Notes: a model not told the origin generated them from the letters alone. Counted from the first letter of the stretch, positions 43,313 to 52,855 are shown. The stretch: 64,000 nt of DNA from Bacteroidetes bacterium UBA1312 (GCA_002307135.1 DBTQ01000010.1:55799-119798), one strand, 5' to 3'. Numbers and translations: made by a program.

Positions 43313-43636
43313 ATGAATTTAAGAAGAGATGTGTTTCAGGCCATAGCCGACCCCACGCGCAGGGCTATACTGCTGCTGCTGGCTACCCAATCAATGACAG
43401 CCGGCGCCATAGCCGCCAACTTCGACACCGCAAGACCCACCGTATCGAAGCATTTGCAAATACTGACCACATGCGAGCTGCTAAAGCAGGAGCAGCAAGG
43501 CAGAGCCATATATTACCACCTCAACCCCGAAAAGATGAAAGAAGTGGCCGAGTTTATAGAGCCGTTCCGCAAAATGTGGGATGAGCGATTCAACAAACTG
43601 GAAGAAATAATGAAAAACTACCCCTCAAATAAATAA
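43313..43636 (+). CDS. ArsR-family regulator (SRPBCC-linked type)
   Basis: A 107-aa winged-helix repressor: VFQAIADPTRRAILLLLATQSMTAGAIAANFDTARPTVSKHLQILTTCELL is the DNA-binding part. No CxC metal site is present, unlike the arsR gene at 18747, so it does not sense arsenic by that motif. It is first of three genes (ArsR, SRPBCC, DoxX), an arrangement common in Bacteroidota. The paired operators suggest self-control. Signal unknown. Confidence 0.9.
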   Translation: MNLRRDVFQAIADPTRRAILLLLATQSMTAGAIAANFDTARPTVSKHLQILTTCELLKQEQQGRAIYYHLNPEKMKEVAEFIEPFRKMWDERFNKLEEIMKNYPSNK

Positions 43637-43641
43637 CCGTT

Positions 43642-44115
43642 ATGGAACAAAAAACGAAAGTGAATGCCGAAGACGACAAACAGGATTTAGTGATTACCAG
43701 AGTGTTTGATTTGCCTCTGGAACTGTTGTTTAAAGCCTATATAGAGCCCGACCTAGTGGAGCAATGGATGGGCACCAAAGTGCTGAAGCTGGAAAGCAAA
43801 AAGCATGGCTGCTACCAGTTCGAAACCACAGACGCTAAAGGAAACAAACACGGATTTAATGGAGCGATCCACGAGCTGATACCTAACCGTAAGATCATCC
43901 GGACATTTGAAATGGAGCATACACCATTTGGCGTGCAGCTGGAGATATATGAGTTTGCACAGCTCACCGAGCACAGCAGCCAACTTACTATGCACGTCAT
44001 ATACGAGTCGGTAGCACACCGCGACCAAGTACTCAAATTGCCCTTTGCACAGGGTATCAATATGGCGCACAACCGCATACAGGATATTGTAAGTAAACTA
44101 AAAAACACACCATGA
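43642..44115 (+). CDS. SRPBCC (AHSA1-like) domain protein
   Basis: A 157-aa helix-grip protein: ITRVFDLPLELLFKAYIEPDLVEQWMGTKVLKLESKKHGCYQFETTD is the AHSA1/ START-like core. These proteins bind hydrophobic ligands or act as co-chaperones. It starts 5 bp after the ArsR gene and its stop overlaps the DoxX-like start by 4 bp. Ligand unknown; the ArsR partner may respond to the same compound. Confidence 0.86.
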   Translation: MEQKTKVNAEDDKQDLVITRVFDLPLELLFKAYIEPDLVEQWMGTKVLKLESKKHGCYQFETTDAKGNKHGFNGAIHELIPNRKIIRTFEMEHTPFGVQLEIYEFAQLTEHSSQLTMHVIYESVAHRDQVLKLPFAQGINMAHNRIQDIVSKLKNTP

Positions 44116-44501
44116 GCAAGCGCAACAAAATCATTTATTGGATAGCCACCGGCTGGCTGGCATTGGGTATGGTATCGACCGGGGCGGTACAATTGTTGAA
44201 AATGAAAACAGGTGCCGGAGGCGCAGATAGCATCACACACTTGGGCTACCCTGTATATTTTATGAGCATATTGGGTGTTTGGAAAATTTTGGGTGTGGTA
44301 GCAGTGCTAATCCCTAAATTTGCTTTACTGAAGGAATGGGCTTACGCAGGTTTTTTCTTTATGATGTCCGGCGCTATATGCTCGCACATAATAATGGGCG
44401 ATGCTGTAGTGGAAATATTGCCTGCATTGCTGCTGCTAATACTTACTGTAGTGTCGTGGTATTGCAGACCGGCAGATAGATTGCTTCGTTCCTCGCAATG
44501 A
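44112..44501 (+). CDS. DoxX-like family membrane protein
   Basis: A 129-aa protein with four hydrophobic helices (ATGWLALGMVSTGAVQLL, YPVYFMSILGVWKILGVVAVLI, WAYAGFFFMMSGAICSHIIM, ILPALLLLILTVVSWY). The family is DoxX/DUF417-like, with an unproven redox or electron-transport role. It overlaps the SRPBCC stop by 4 bp and is the last gene of the operon; the tandem REP repeats start inside its final codons. Confidence 0.83.
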   Translation: MSKRNKIIYWIATGWLALGMVSTGAVQLLKMKTGAGGADSITHLGYPVYFMSILGVWKILGVVAVLIPKFALLKEWAYAGFFFMMSGAICSHIIMGDAVVEILPALLLLILTVVSWYCRPADRLLRSSQ

Positions 44502-44763
44502 CGTCATTGCGAGAAAGGAGGAACGACTGACGAAGCAATCTTACCGGGGACAATACAACGCGTAGATTGATTCGTTCCTCGCAATGACGTCATTGCGAGA
44601 AAGGAGAAACGACCGACGTATGCAATCTTACCGGGGACAATACAACGTGTAGATCGCTTCTTTCCTCACAATGACGTCATTGCGAGAAAGGAGGAACGAC
44701 TGACGAAGCAATCTTACTGGGGACAATACAACGCGTAGATTGCTTCGTTCCTCGCAATGACGC
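44479..44763. repeat. Four tandem REP-like palindromic units
   Basis: Units begin at 44479, 44565, 44652 and 44738 (period 86-87 bp; the fourth is cut). Each holds GATTGCTTCG...CGAAGCAATC ends around a perfect palindrome with arm CTCGCAATGAC at a TGACGTCA centre, then TTACCGGGGACAATACAACG as spacer. Reading frames through it give the classic false peptide HCEERSN. It fills the whole 280-bp gap between DoxX and MepB. Confidence 0.9.
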
Positions 44764-44781
44764 TGTAATAATATTGAAAAG

Positions 44782-45327
44782 ATGATGGCAGAAAATAAAT
44801 TGATGCAGACCAATCTACTTCAAAACGATTGGAAAGTAGTGAAAGAATTGGTGTATGACCCCTGTGGTTTTGCTATAACAGAGCTAAAGCCGAATGCCGA
44901 AAGTGCTGCATACGGAGCTTGTTCATTCAGTATCGATGGCAAGACTATTCAGTATAGAGTGTCCAAAATTACACCCACAAAAACAGGGCAATTTGTGGCC
45001 ATTTGGAAGCGAAACAGTATGGGAATAACAGAACCCTTTGACCTATCGGACTATATAGACTTTATCATTATCACTGCACGGAGTGGCAGCAACTTCGGGC
45101 AGTTTGTTTTCCCAACATCTGTTTTGGCAGACAAAGGAATAATAACACAAAATGGAAAGAAAGGGAAACTGGGCATAAGAGTGTACCCTCCCTGGGATGT
45201 GGTAACGAATAAACAAGCGGTGCAAACACAACACTGGCAAACCAAATATTTCCTAACCATTAAAAATGACAATACTACAAACCTTGATGTAGCAAATGAA
45301 CTGTACCAAACCACTAACGACCAATAG
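44782..45327 (+). CDS. MepB-family protein
   Basis: A 181-aa soluble protein matching the MepB family (named after the S. aureus mepRAB operon, where its role is unsettled). Blocks: YDPCGFAITELKPNAESAAYGACSFSIDGKTIQYRVSKITPTKTGQFVAIWKR, then SDYIDFIIITARSGSNFGQFVFPTSVLADKGI, and IRVYPPWDVVTNKQAVQTQHWQTKYF. No efflux pump or MepR-like regulator is next to it, so the operon link is lost here. Starts at the first of two ATGs. Confidence 0.82.
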   Translation: MMAENKLMQTNLLQNDWKVVKELVYDPCGFAITELKPNAESAAYGACSFSIDGKTIQYRVSKITPTKTGQFVAIWKRNSMGITEPFDLSDYIDFIIITARSGSNFGQFVFPTSVLADKGIITQNGKKGKLGIRVYPPWDVVTNKQAVQTQHWQTKYFLTIKNDNTTNLDVANELYQTTNDQ

Positions 45328-45389
45328 CGGCATTACGCTACCAGTGGCTTTAGTGGCTCACTAAGGATCTAAAAAAACAATAACTTACT

Positions 45390-45986
45390 ATGACAAAATA
45401 TAGCACCAACGCCGCCGTTGATTTTTATTTTACGAAAGACACAAAGTGGCTGCGGGAGTATAAAGAATTGAGAAAGATAGTGGCAGACTGCGGGCTCACA
45501 GAAGAACTGAAGTGGGGCTGCCCTTGCTATACTTTTAAAGGAAAAAACATTGTACTGATACATGGCTTCAAAGATTATTGCGCACTTCTGTTTATGAAAG
45601 GAGCCCTGCTGCACAATACCGATGGCCTGCTGATCCAGCAAACGAAGAATGTGCAGGCAGCACGCCAAATCAGGTTTACCAACCTCAAGGAAATAGTGAA
45701 GCTGGCACCTACCCTCAAAGCCTATATCTACGAAGCTATAGAAGTGGAAAGAGCAGGCCTGAGCATAAGCCTCAAAGAAACAGCCGCATTTGAAATGGTA
45801 GAGGAGTTTCAAACAAAACTGGATGAGCTACCTGCCTTGCAAAAGGCTTTTGAAGCACTGACCCCAGGACGACAAAGAGCCTACATGCTGCACTTTTCGG
45901 CTGCCAAACAAGCCAAAACCCGGGAGTCGAGGATTGAAAAATGGATACCATCCATACTGAAGGGCAAGGGATTGAATGATCTTTAG
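45390..45986 (+). CDS. YdeI/OmpD-associated family protein (DUF1801)
   Basis: A 198-aa protein. The N-terminal half is a DUF1801 domain (LKWGCPCYTFKGKNIVLIHGFKDYCALLFMKGALL), and the C-terminal helical part (LPALQKAFEALTPGRQRAYMLHFSAAKQAKTRESRIEKWIPSILKGKGLND) is the YdeI/OmdA tail. Function unknown; B. subtilis and E. coli relatives are linked to stress or peptide resistance. Not clearly in an operon. Confidence 0.83.
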   Translation: MTKYSTNAAVDFYFTKDTKWLREYKELRKIVADCGLTEELKWGCPCYTFKGKNIVLIHGFKDYCALLFMKGALLHNTDGLLIQQTKNVQAARQIRFTNLKEIVKLAPTLKAYIYEAIEVERAGLSISLKETAAFEMVEEFQTKLDELPALQKAFEALTPGRQRAYMLHFSAAKQAKTRESRIEKWIPSILKGKGLNDL

Positions 45987-46089
45987 GAGTTATATTGAAG
46001 GAGGAGCATAGCGCCTATATAGCATTCTTTATATATTTTCTATAACTTCGCCGTCCTTTACAATAACTCATAAAAAAACCAATAAAAAT

Positions 46090-48240
46090 ATGAAAAAACT
46101 ATTGTTGCTGGTATGCTCCGCATTTGTGTTGCAGACGGCACAGGCCGATGAAGGCATGTGGATTCCTTCGCTCATAGGCAAAAACTATGAAGAAATGCAA
46201 CGGCTAGGGCTAAAGCTTACTAAAGACGATTTGTACAATATTAACCACAGCAGCCTCAAAGATGCAGTTGTTCAGTTTGGCGGTGGCTGCACGGGCGAAA
46301 TTATTTCCTCAAACGGCTTATTGCTTACCAATCACCACTGCGGCTACGGCGCCATTGCATCGTTGAGCAGTGTGGACAAAAACTACCTCGACAACGGCTA
46401 TTGGGCACATAGCTATGCCGAAGAGTTGCCGGCAGAAGGTATTACCGCACTTTTTTTGGAAAATATACAGGATGTAACCAGCGAAATAAATGCAGCCGTA
46501 GGCAAGAGCAAAGGCGATAAAGCAGCCAAAAAATTGGACGAAGCTATAAAAGCAATGGAAAAAGCCGCTGCTAAAGATGGTAAATTGGTAGCTAATGTAA
46601 AAGAATACTTCAACGGCAATCAATACCTATTACTTACTTACAAGAAATATACAGACGTTCGTTTTGTAGCCGCTCCGCCTAAGTCATTGGGCAAGTTTGG
46701 TGGCGACACCGACAACTGGATGTGGCCAAGACATACTTCCGACTTCTCCATGTTCCGCGTGTATGCCAACAAAGACAACGAACCCGCAGCATACTCGGCC
46801 AACAATATCCCTTTCCAACCCAAAAAGTTTTTACCCATCTCTGCAAAAGGAGAAAAAGAGCAAGATTATGCCATGATATTTGGCTACCCGGGTCGTACCA
46901 ACCGTTATGAAGTATCGTATGGTGTTGATTTGGCTTTGCAAGAAGTAAACCCCTCTATTGTAAGCATACGTGACGCTCGCCTATCTATTATGCGCCGTCA
47001 CATGAATGCAGATAAAGCGGTGTACCTCAAAATGACTTCTAAATATGCAGGTATAGCTAACTATTGGAAATATTATATTGGTCAAAGCGAGCAATTGAAC
47101 AGGCTGAACGTGGTTGATCAGAAAAAACAACAAGAACGTGTGTTTACCAAATGGTCGAAAAAAAATGACGAAGGTTATGATTATCTGATGTCGGACTTTG
47201 CCGCCATGTATGCCGACTATAAGCCTTATGCCAAGCACACTACTTATTACAATGAAGCATTTAAAGCAGCTACTTTATCCCGTTTGGCTGCTGTATGCGC
47301 ACCATTGGAAAAAGTGTTGATAGAACATCCGGAAAAGGATTCGATCGATAAGTATATAAAAGTGCTCAAAATGGTTCGTACACCGAGCATGAAAGAATAT
47401 GACGAGGCTACAGACAAGGAGCTTTTTGCAGAAATGACTAAGATGTATTTCAGAGATGTAGCTAAGAGCCAGCATCCGGACATTTTTCAAGCAGTTATTT
47501 TCAAAAAGTATGGTGACGACAACTGGGATAAAACGTTCAAAAATTATACCGACTATGTGTATAAAAACACATTCCTAATGGACGATGCCAAATTCGAAGC
47601 ATTCTGTAAAAATCCGACTTTGGAACAAATGAATGCCGATCCTGCTATCCAATATGCACTCAGCTTTGTGCACAATTTTGAAACGTACTATCAACCCAAA
47701 TTGGATGAGTTTGCAAAAGAGAAAAAGAAATTGAGCAAACAATATGTGCGTGGCCTGATGGATATGAACCAAGGGCAAAAATTCTATCCAGATGCCAATT
47801 CTACCATGCGTATATCTTACGGTAAAGTATTGGCCTACGAACCTCAAGATGCAGTTTCCTATAAATATTTTACCACTATCGACGGGTTGATGGCAAAATA
47901 CAAACCAGGTAATGACGAATTTGACCTGCCTCAGGATTTGATAAAACTCTACAAAAACAAAGATTTTGGCAACTGGCTTGATGCCGACGGTAGCCTGCAT
48001 ACTTGCTTTATTACCAACAATGATATTACCGGCGGCAACTCCGGTAGCCCTGTGATCAATGCCAACGGAGAACTGATAGGCACCGCATTTGACGGAAACT
48101 GGGAAGCTATGAGTGGTGACATCGCGTTCGACAAAAAATACAAACGTACCATAGTGGTAGATATTCGTTTTGTACTCTTTTTGATCGACAAAATGGGTGG
48201 TGCCAACAACCTGATTGAAGAAATGGACATCAGAAGATAA
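46090..48240 (+). CDS. S46 family dipeptidyl peptidase, DPP7-like
   Basis: A 716-aa secreted serine exopeptidase (signal MKKLLLLVCSAFVLQTAQA) that releases dipeptides from peptides in the periplasm for growth on protein. The catalytic His is in LLTNHHCGYGAI, and the Ser in DITGGNSGSPVINANGE. The residue 18 after the catalytic Ser is Gly (FDGNWE), where DPP11 has Arg, so a preference for hydrophobic P1 residues (DPP7-like) rather than Asp/Glu is inferred. A large helical insertion, typical of S46, covers the middle. Stands alone. Confidence 0.93.
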   Translation: MKKLLLLVCSAFVLQTAQADEGMWIPSLIGKNYEEMQRLGLKLTKDDLYNINHSSLKDAVVQFGGGCTGEIISSNGLLLTNHHCGYGAIASLSSVDKNYLDNGYWAHSYAEELPAEGITALFLENIQDVTSEINAAVGKSKGDKAAKKLDEAIKAMEKAAAKDGKLVANVKEYFNGNQYLLLTYKKYTDVRFVAAPPKSLGKFGGDTDNWMWPRHTSDFSMFRVYANKDNEPAAYSANNIPFQPKKFLPISAKGEKEQDYAMIFGYPGRTNRYEVSYGVDLALQEVNPSIVSIRDARLSIMRRHMNADKAVYLKMTSKYAGIANYWKYYIGQSEQLNRLNVVDQKKQQERVFTKWSKKNDEGYDYLMSDFAAMYADYKPYAKHTTYYNEAFKAATLSRLAAVCAPLEKVLIEHPEKDSIDKYIKVLKMVRTPSMKEYDEATDKELFAEMTKMYFRDVAKSQHPDIFQAVIFKKYGDDNWDKTFKNYTDYVYKNTFLMDDAKFEAFCKNPTLEQMNADPAIQYALSFVHNFETYYQPKLDEFAKEKKKLSKQYVRGLMDMNQGQKFYPDANSTMRISYGKVLAYEPQDAVSYKYFTTIDGLMAKYKPGNDEFDLPQDLIKLYKNKDFGNWLDADGSLHTCFITNNDITGGNSGSPVINANGELIGTAFDGNWEAMSGDIAFDKKYKRTIVVDIRFVLFLIDKMGGANNLIEEMDIRR

Positions 48241-48273
48241 CTGTAACGAAACAGTACTTCTTATAAATAATCC

Positions 48274-48281
48274 TACATTTG
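48274..48281 (+). promoter_or_regulatory. phaC -7 promoter box
   Basis: TACATTTG, exact TAnnTTTG match, 15 nt upstream of the phaC ATG. Confidence 0.6.
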
Positions 48282-48296
48282 CAAAAATTATATTTT

Positions 48297-49349
48297 ATGA
48301 CTTGGAATCCAACTATATTAATGGAGGAAATGAACTCCACCATAGAAAAATTGGCTAAAGGATACGAAACGCTGCAATCTATTGAAGAAGTGGATGTAGC
48401 TACTACACCTAAAGAATTAGTTTGGCAACGTGATAAAGTGAAAATGTATCATTACAAGCGTGCTACCCCTGCTACTTGTAAAATTCCGGTATTGGTATCT
48501 TTTGCAATGCTCAATCGTCAGGATGTGCTTGACTTACAACAAGATCGCAGCTTAATGAAAAAATTGCTGGAGCAAGGGCTGGATATATACATAATGGACT
48601 GGGGCTACCCTACCAAATCCGATCGCTACATCACCATGGAAGATTATATCGACGGATATATGAATGATGCTGTGGACTTTGTACGCAAAAGCAATAAGGT
48701 AAAGAAGATACACAAAATGGCTATTTGTCAGGCAGGTACCTTCTCTATGATATACGCATCCCTATATCCCGAAAAACTACAAACATTGACTACGTATGTA
48801 GCACCATTTGATTTTGAGACCAATAAATGTATGCTCTTCAAATGGACTAAGTATATTGATATTGACACTATGGTGGATACGCTTGGTGTGATTCCGGGTG
48901 AAATGATCGATCAGGCCTTTGGCTTAATGAAACCCAGCATGAACATTAGTAAATACTTGGGTGTAATGGGTTCATTGGAAGATAAGGATAAGATGCTCAA
49001 TTTCTTACGTATGGAACATTGGAAAGCAGATTTGCCAGCCATCACCGGTGAAATGTATCGTAAATACATTAAGGATTTGTTCCGAGACAATAAGTTGATC
49101 AAAGGCGAATTGGAATTGGGTGGACGGATCGTTAATTTAAAGAACATGACTGTGCCTTACCTCAATGTGTATGCTACAGAAGATACGATTATCCCTAACG
49201 AAAGCAGTTTGGCTGTGATGAGCAAAATTGGGTCGAAAGACAAAACGGAATATGCTTTCCCTGGTGGCCATATTGGAGTTTTTGTGGGTGCAAAATCTCA
49301 AAAAGAACTAGCTCCGGCAGTTGCTAAATGGGTAATTCAAAGAAGCTAA
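48297..49349 (+). CDS. phaC: Class III poly(R)-hydroxyalkanoate synthase subunit PhaC
   Basis: A 350-aa alpha/beta hydrolase-type synthase that joins hydroxyacyl-CoA units into polyester. The lipase-like box AICQAGT has the catalytic Cys144; Asp296 (ATEDTIIP) and His325 (GGHIGVF) complete the triad. Size and motifs fit class III, which normally needs PhaE. No phaE, phaA or phaB is next to it. The frame opens at a TTG (48279), but the ATG at 48297 fits the promoter box and family start. Confidence 0.9.
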   Translation: MTWNPTILMEEMNSTIEKLAKGYETLQSIEEVDVATTPKELVWQRDKVKMYHYKRATPATCKIPVLVSFAMLNRQDVLDLQQDRSLMKKLLEQGLDIYIMDWGYPTKSDRYITMEDYIDGYMNDAVDFVRKSNKVKKIHKMAICQAGTFSMIYASLYPEKLQTLTTYVAPFDFETNKCMLFKWTKYIDIDTMVDTLGVIPGEMIDQAFGLMKPSMNISKYLGVMGSLEDKDKMLNFLRMEHWKADLPAITGEMYRKYIKDLFRDNKLIKGELELGGRIVNLKNMTVPYLNVYATEDTIIPNESSLAVMSKIGSKDKTEYAFPGGHIGVFVGAKSQKELAPAVAKWVIQRS

Positions 49350-49379
49350 ACAATTAAGTTTATAAAATTAATCCATAAT

Positions 49380-49415
49380 GATAAAGGGAGCGAATGTACA
49401 TTCGCTCCCTTTATC
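49380..49415. terminator. Bidirectional terminator after phaC
   Basis: A 36-nt perfect palindrome with arm GATAAAGGGAGCGAATGT, about 30 nt after the phaC stop and about 20 nt before the convergent transglycosylase end. Confidence 0.9.
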
Positions 49416-49435
49416 ATTTAATAATGCAATGCGGT

Positions 49436-50608
49436 TTATATTGTTTCTTTAAAAAACTTCTCCGATTTTTTAGTAAGCATTGCTTTCTTTTCTATGAAAC
49501 CGTCAATTTTATCTTTGGGTATTCTAAAGCCATATTCCTTTTCGGGATACAAATCAAGAATAAACAATTCATAATCGGGATTCCAACGTTCTAAAATATG
49601 CTTATCAATTGTCAATTCCTGAGCCAATATATCTAAACTCAAAGGTTCTTTTAAGGAGATAATAGCCATATTCTTAAGCTCGTCATCTGTAAAAAGTACT
49701 TTGGGTGGCTTGTTTTTTTTGGTATCAGTATTACCTTTTGCCATTTCCGGATGGATAATAAAATCATCAGGAATTTTACCAAACGCGATAAACTTTTTAA
49801 GGTTTTCAAAAATGGAAGCAGTGGCTATAAAAGCGAGTACATGCCCTTGTGTTTCGCGCGGCAAATATTTTTTTATATCCCAAAAATTTCTACTTCCGGT
49901 TAGTTCTATAGCACGTTGTACAGGAGTTGGCCCACTATTGTATGCTGCAATTACCAGCAACCAATCATTCATTTGTTCGTACAAATAATTGAGATATTTG
50001 GCTGCTGCTGCGGTTGATTTATACCAGTCCGTACGATCGTCTCTTTTGCCATTGACGGTAAGCCCCATTAACCGAGCCGTAGATTCCATAAATTGCCAAG
50101 GTCCAACAGCCCCAACTGGTGATGTGGCCGTATTGTTGAGCGCAGATTCAATGACAGCAAGATATTTGAGTTGGTTAGGAAGGTTGTTTTTTTTCAAAAC
50201 ATTATCCATAAGGGAAAACTTCGTTTTCGCTCTGTCATTAACTACTGCCAATGTTTTGCTATGAGCACCAAGATATTCCTTTACAAAGTCGATAACATAC
50301 TCATTCATTGGGCCAAAATAACTTTTTTGGCCTGCTAAAGGTACCATTGCTTTATTTCTTGAACTCCTGCTAGCTGCCCATTCTATTGCTTTTGAGCTAC
50401 GTATATCTTCTTCTTTACAAAATATTTCACGTGCAACAGCGGCTTCTGCCCTTTCATTGGCTTTTATTATTTCTTTTTGCTTAGCCGTCAATGCAACTGG
50501 AGCCTTGGGCACTTTGGGAAGTTGCCCCCGGACAACGTATTGAGCCACAGAAGACGATGGTCTAATGCACACAAAAAGTCCTAGTAAAAGAATGATTTTA
50601 TATTGCAT
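49436..50608 (-). CDS. MltD-like lytic transglycosylase
   Basis: A 390-aa exported murein hydrolase (signal MQYKIILLLGLFVCIRPSSSVA). The SLT domain covers about 130-280: catalytic Glu in YLAVIESALNNTATSPVGAVGPWQFMESTARLMGL and the AAYNSGP block. The C-terminal part IISLKEPLSLDILAQELTIDKHILERWNPDYE resembles a LysM-type or degenerate wall-binding module. It cuts between MurNAc and GlcNAc during wall growth. It ends at the shared phaC terminator. Confidence 0.9.
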   Translation of the reverse strand: MQYKIILLLGLFVCIRPSSSVAQYVVRGQLPKVPKAPVALTAKQKEIIKANERAEAAVAREIFCKEEDIRSSKAIEWAASRSSRNKAMVPLAGQKSYFGPMNEYVIDFVKEYLGAHSKTLAVVNDRAKTKFSLMDNVLKKNNLPNQLKYLAVIESALNNTATSPVGAVGPWQFMESTARLMGLTVNGKRDDRTDWYKSTAAAAKYLNYLYEQMNDWLLVIAAYNSGPTPVQRAIELTGSRNFWDIKKYLPRETQGHVLAFIATASIFENLKKFIAFGKIPDDFIIHPEMAKGNTDTKKNKPPKVLFTDDELKNMAIISLKEPLSLDILAQELTIDKHILERWNPDYELFILDLYPEKEYGFRIPKDKIDGFIEKKAMLTKKSEKFFKETI

Positions 50609-50690
50609 GGTTTTATCGTTTTTTTAAACAAAGCGGTGAAACAATGCAACCCAAAAATGGGAAGCTAATGATTTTCTTGATGAGGATAAA

Positions 50691-50730
50691 AATGCTAGCA
50701 ATCGCTTATAATAAAGCTTTTGCTAGCATT
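50691..50730 (-). terminator. tatA terminator
   Basis: 11-bp arms AATGCTAGCAA and TTGCTAGCATT, loop 18 nt; on the minus strand TTTTTATC follows. It lies 24 nt after the tatA stop. Confidence 0.8.
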
Positions 50731-50754
50731 TGGGGGGATTGTAAAAAGCTTTAA

Positions 50755-50979
50755 TTATTTTTTGTCGGCCTCTTTAGTGCTATTAGCACCAGTTTCTATT
50801 TCATTTTTGATACCTTCTTTTGCGTCATTAAATTCGCGGATACCTTTACCTAAACCACGCGCCAATTCAGGTATTTTCTTACCTCCAAACAATACTACTA
50901 CTACCAATAAGATAGTAATCCACTCGCCACCGCTAGGCATGGATAATAATAACTGAGGAGTGATGGTTGCAATTGCCAT
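50755..50979 (-). CDS. tatA: Twin-arginine translocase subunit TatA/TatE
   Basis: A 74-aa membrane protein with one N-terminal helix (EWITILLVVVVLFGGKKIPELARGLGKGIREFNDAKEGI): the FGGKKIPELARGLG hinge and amphipathic helix are diagnostic of TatA. It forms the export pore of the Tat system for folded proteins. No tatC or tatB is in the window, so it is unlinked. A charged tail closes the protein. Confidence 0.93.
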   Translation of the reverse strand: MAIATITPQLLLSMPSGGEWITILLVVVVLFGGKKIPELARGLGKGIREFNDAKEGIKNEIETGANSTKEADKK

Positions 50980-51089
50980 TTTTATTTATTTTAATTGATT
51001 ATTCTTACAAGCAAATATAGCTATTAAACGGAAGAAATTGAGTTTTAATGCTGCTTTAACTGTTAAAAAACACTAGCCACATTAAGAAA

Positions 51090-52706
51090 TTAATACATTT
51101 CAACTCTCATTCCTTTGATTTTTTCATCAACCAAGTAATCGTCAAAGTCCATTTCGCGGTCAATTAACCCTTTGGGCGTTATCTCTAAAATACGATTGGC
51201 CACTGTTTGAGCCAATTCATGATCTCGTGTTGTGAATAGAATGGTTCCTTTAAAATCTTTCATCCCATTATTCAATGCTGTGATTGATTCAAGATCTAAG
51301 TGATTGGTTGGTTCATCAAGGCAAAGCACGTTTCCTTTCAGCATCATCATACGACTAAGCATACAACGCATTTTTTCGCCTCCGCTTAGTACCGTACAGT
51401 TTTTCAACGTCTCTTCGCCACTAAACAACATTCTTCCTAAAAATCCGCGGATGAATGTTTCGTCTTTTTCCTCAGAGAATTGGCGTAACCAATCAATCAG
51501 GTTCTCATCTTTACCAGCAAAATATTCCGTATTGTCGTTGGGCAAATAAGTTGGTGTTACAGTTACGCCCCATTTGAATGTACCTTCAAAATCTTTGTCT
51601 TCGCCCATCAGTATTTTATAAAAAGCTGTGGTAGCCAAGCTGTTTTCTGATACTACGGCAATTTTTTGTCCTCTTTTGAGGTCAAATTTTATATTTTTGA
51701 AGAGCACTTCACCATTTACTGTTTTGCCCAATCCATCGACTTCCAATATCTGATCTCCGGCTTCGCGCACCTGATTATTGAATAAGATAGCTGGATATTT
51801 TCTGTTGGACGGCTGCATGTCTTCCAGTTTAATTTTATCTAAAGCCTTTTTACGACTGGTCGCTTGTTTGGACTTAGATGCATTGGCGGAGAAACGGGCA
51901 ATGAAGTCCTTTAGCTCTGCAATTTTATCTTCAGCTTTTTTATTCTGATCGCCACGTTGTTTAAGCAATAATTGGCTCGATTCGTACCAGAAAGAATAGT
52001 TACCGGTGAAGACGTTTATTTTACCAAAATCAATATCTGCAACGTGTGTACAAACTGTATCTAAAAAGTGACGGTCATGCGATACAACCAATACAATTTT
52101 ATCATAGTCGGCCAAGAAATTTTCCAACCAGGCAATAGCTTGCAGATCCAAGTCATTGGTAGGTTCATCGAGTAATAGAATATCCGGATTGCCAAACAAA
52201 GCTTGTGCCAAAAGAACACGTACTTTTTGGTTACCATCCAACTCTTTCAGGAATTTATAGTGCAATTCTTCTTTAATACCTAAGCTACTCAATAATGTTG
52301 CTGCATCGCTTTCTGCATTCCAGCCATCCATCTCCGCAAACAAACCTTCCAACTCACCGGCTTTCAACCCATCTTCTTCTGTAAAATCTTCTTTGGCGTA
52401 AATAGCGTCTTTGGCCGACATTATTTCGTATAACTTACTATTGCCACGCATTACAGTTTCCAAAACCGAAAGTTCATCAAACTCATAGTGGTTTTGCTTA
52501 AGTACACTCATGCGCTGGTCTTTCGAAATTTCTACCCTACCGGTTGTCGGATCTATTTCTCCCGACAATATCTTCATAAAAGTAGATTTTCCGGCACCAT
52601 TAGCACCAATAATACCATAGCAATTACCTTCAGTAAATTTGATATTTACGTCTTCAAACAATACACGCTTGCCATAGCGCAACGATAGATTTTGAACTGA
52701 AATCAT
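51090..52706 (-). CDS. ABC-F family ATPase
   Basis: A 538-aa cytoplasmic protein with two ABC domains and no membrane part. Walker A of domain 1 is GANGAGKSTFMKIL and its Walker B is LLLDEPTNDLDL; domain 2 has a degenerate Walker A (SENSLATTAFYKIL), signature LSGGEKMR and Walker B LCLDEPTNHLDL. The P-site linker sits between them (about 230-310). ABC-F proteins act on the ribosome; the closest named type is probably YbiT-like. Subtype not certain. Confidence 0.9.
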   Translation of the reverse strand: MISVQNLSLRYGKRVLFEDVNIKFTEGNCYGIIGANGAGKSTFMKILSGEIDPTTGRVEISKDQRMSVLKQNHYEFDELSVLETVMRGNSKLYEIMSAKDAIYAKEDFTEEDGLKAGELEGLFAEMDGWNAESDAATLLSSLGIKEELHYKFLKELDGNQKVRVLLAQALFGNPDILLLDEPTNDLDLQAIAWLENFLADYDKIVLVVSHDRHFLDTVCTHVADIDFGKINVFTGNYSFWYESSQLLLKQRGDQNKKAEDKIAELKDFIARFSANASKSKQATSRKKALDKIKLEDMQPSNRKYPAILFNNQVREAGDQILEVDGLGKTVNGEVLFKNIKFDLKRGQKIAVVSENSLATTAFYKILMGEDKDFEGTFKWGVTVTPTYLPNDNTEYFAGKDENLIDWLRQFSEEKDETFIRGFLGRMLFSGEETLKNCTVLSGGEKMRCMLSRMMMLKGNVLCLDEPTNHLDLESITALNNGMKDFKGTILFTTRDHELAQTVANRILEITPKGLIDREMDFDDYLVDEKIKGMRVEMY

Positions 52707-52855
52707 TAGTATTCTTAATTATTATGTTGTTTTGAGATGAGCGTAATATTATACATGGATATAATAGACGCTACTTTTGGGGCTGCAAAGGTAGGAATAT
52801 TTAACTAGGTATTCGCCTAAAGATTATTGGAAAATTTTGACACAAACCGATGGCT

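Noticed and set aside
44479..44763. Direct repeats that at first sight resemble a CRISPR array
   Set aside because: Units are 86-87 bp, palindromic over most of their length, and the spacer part is itself repeated; there are no unique spacers and no cas genes.
44628..44813. Minus-strand frame with the peptide HCEERSN
   Set aside because: It is translated repeat DNA; this peptide is a known false product of CGCAATGACG-type repeats.
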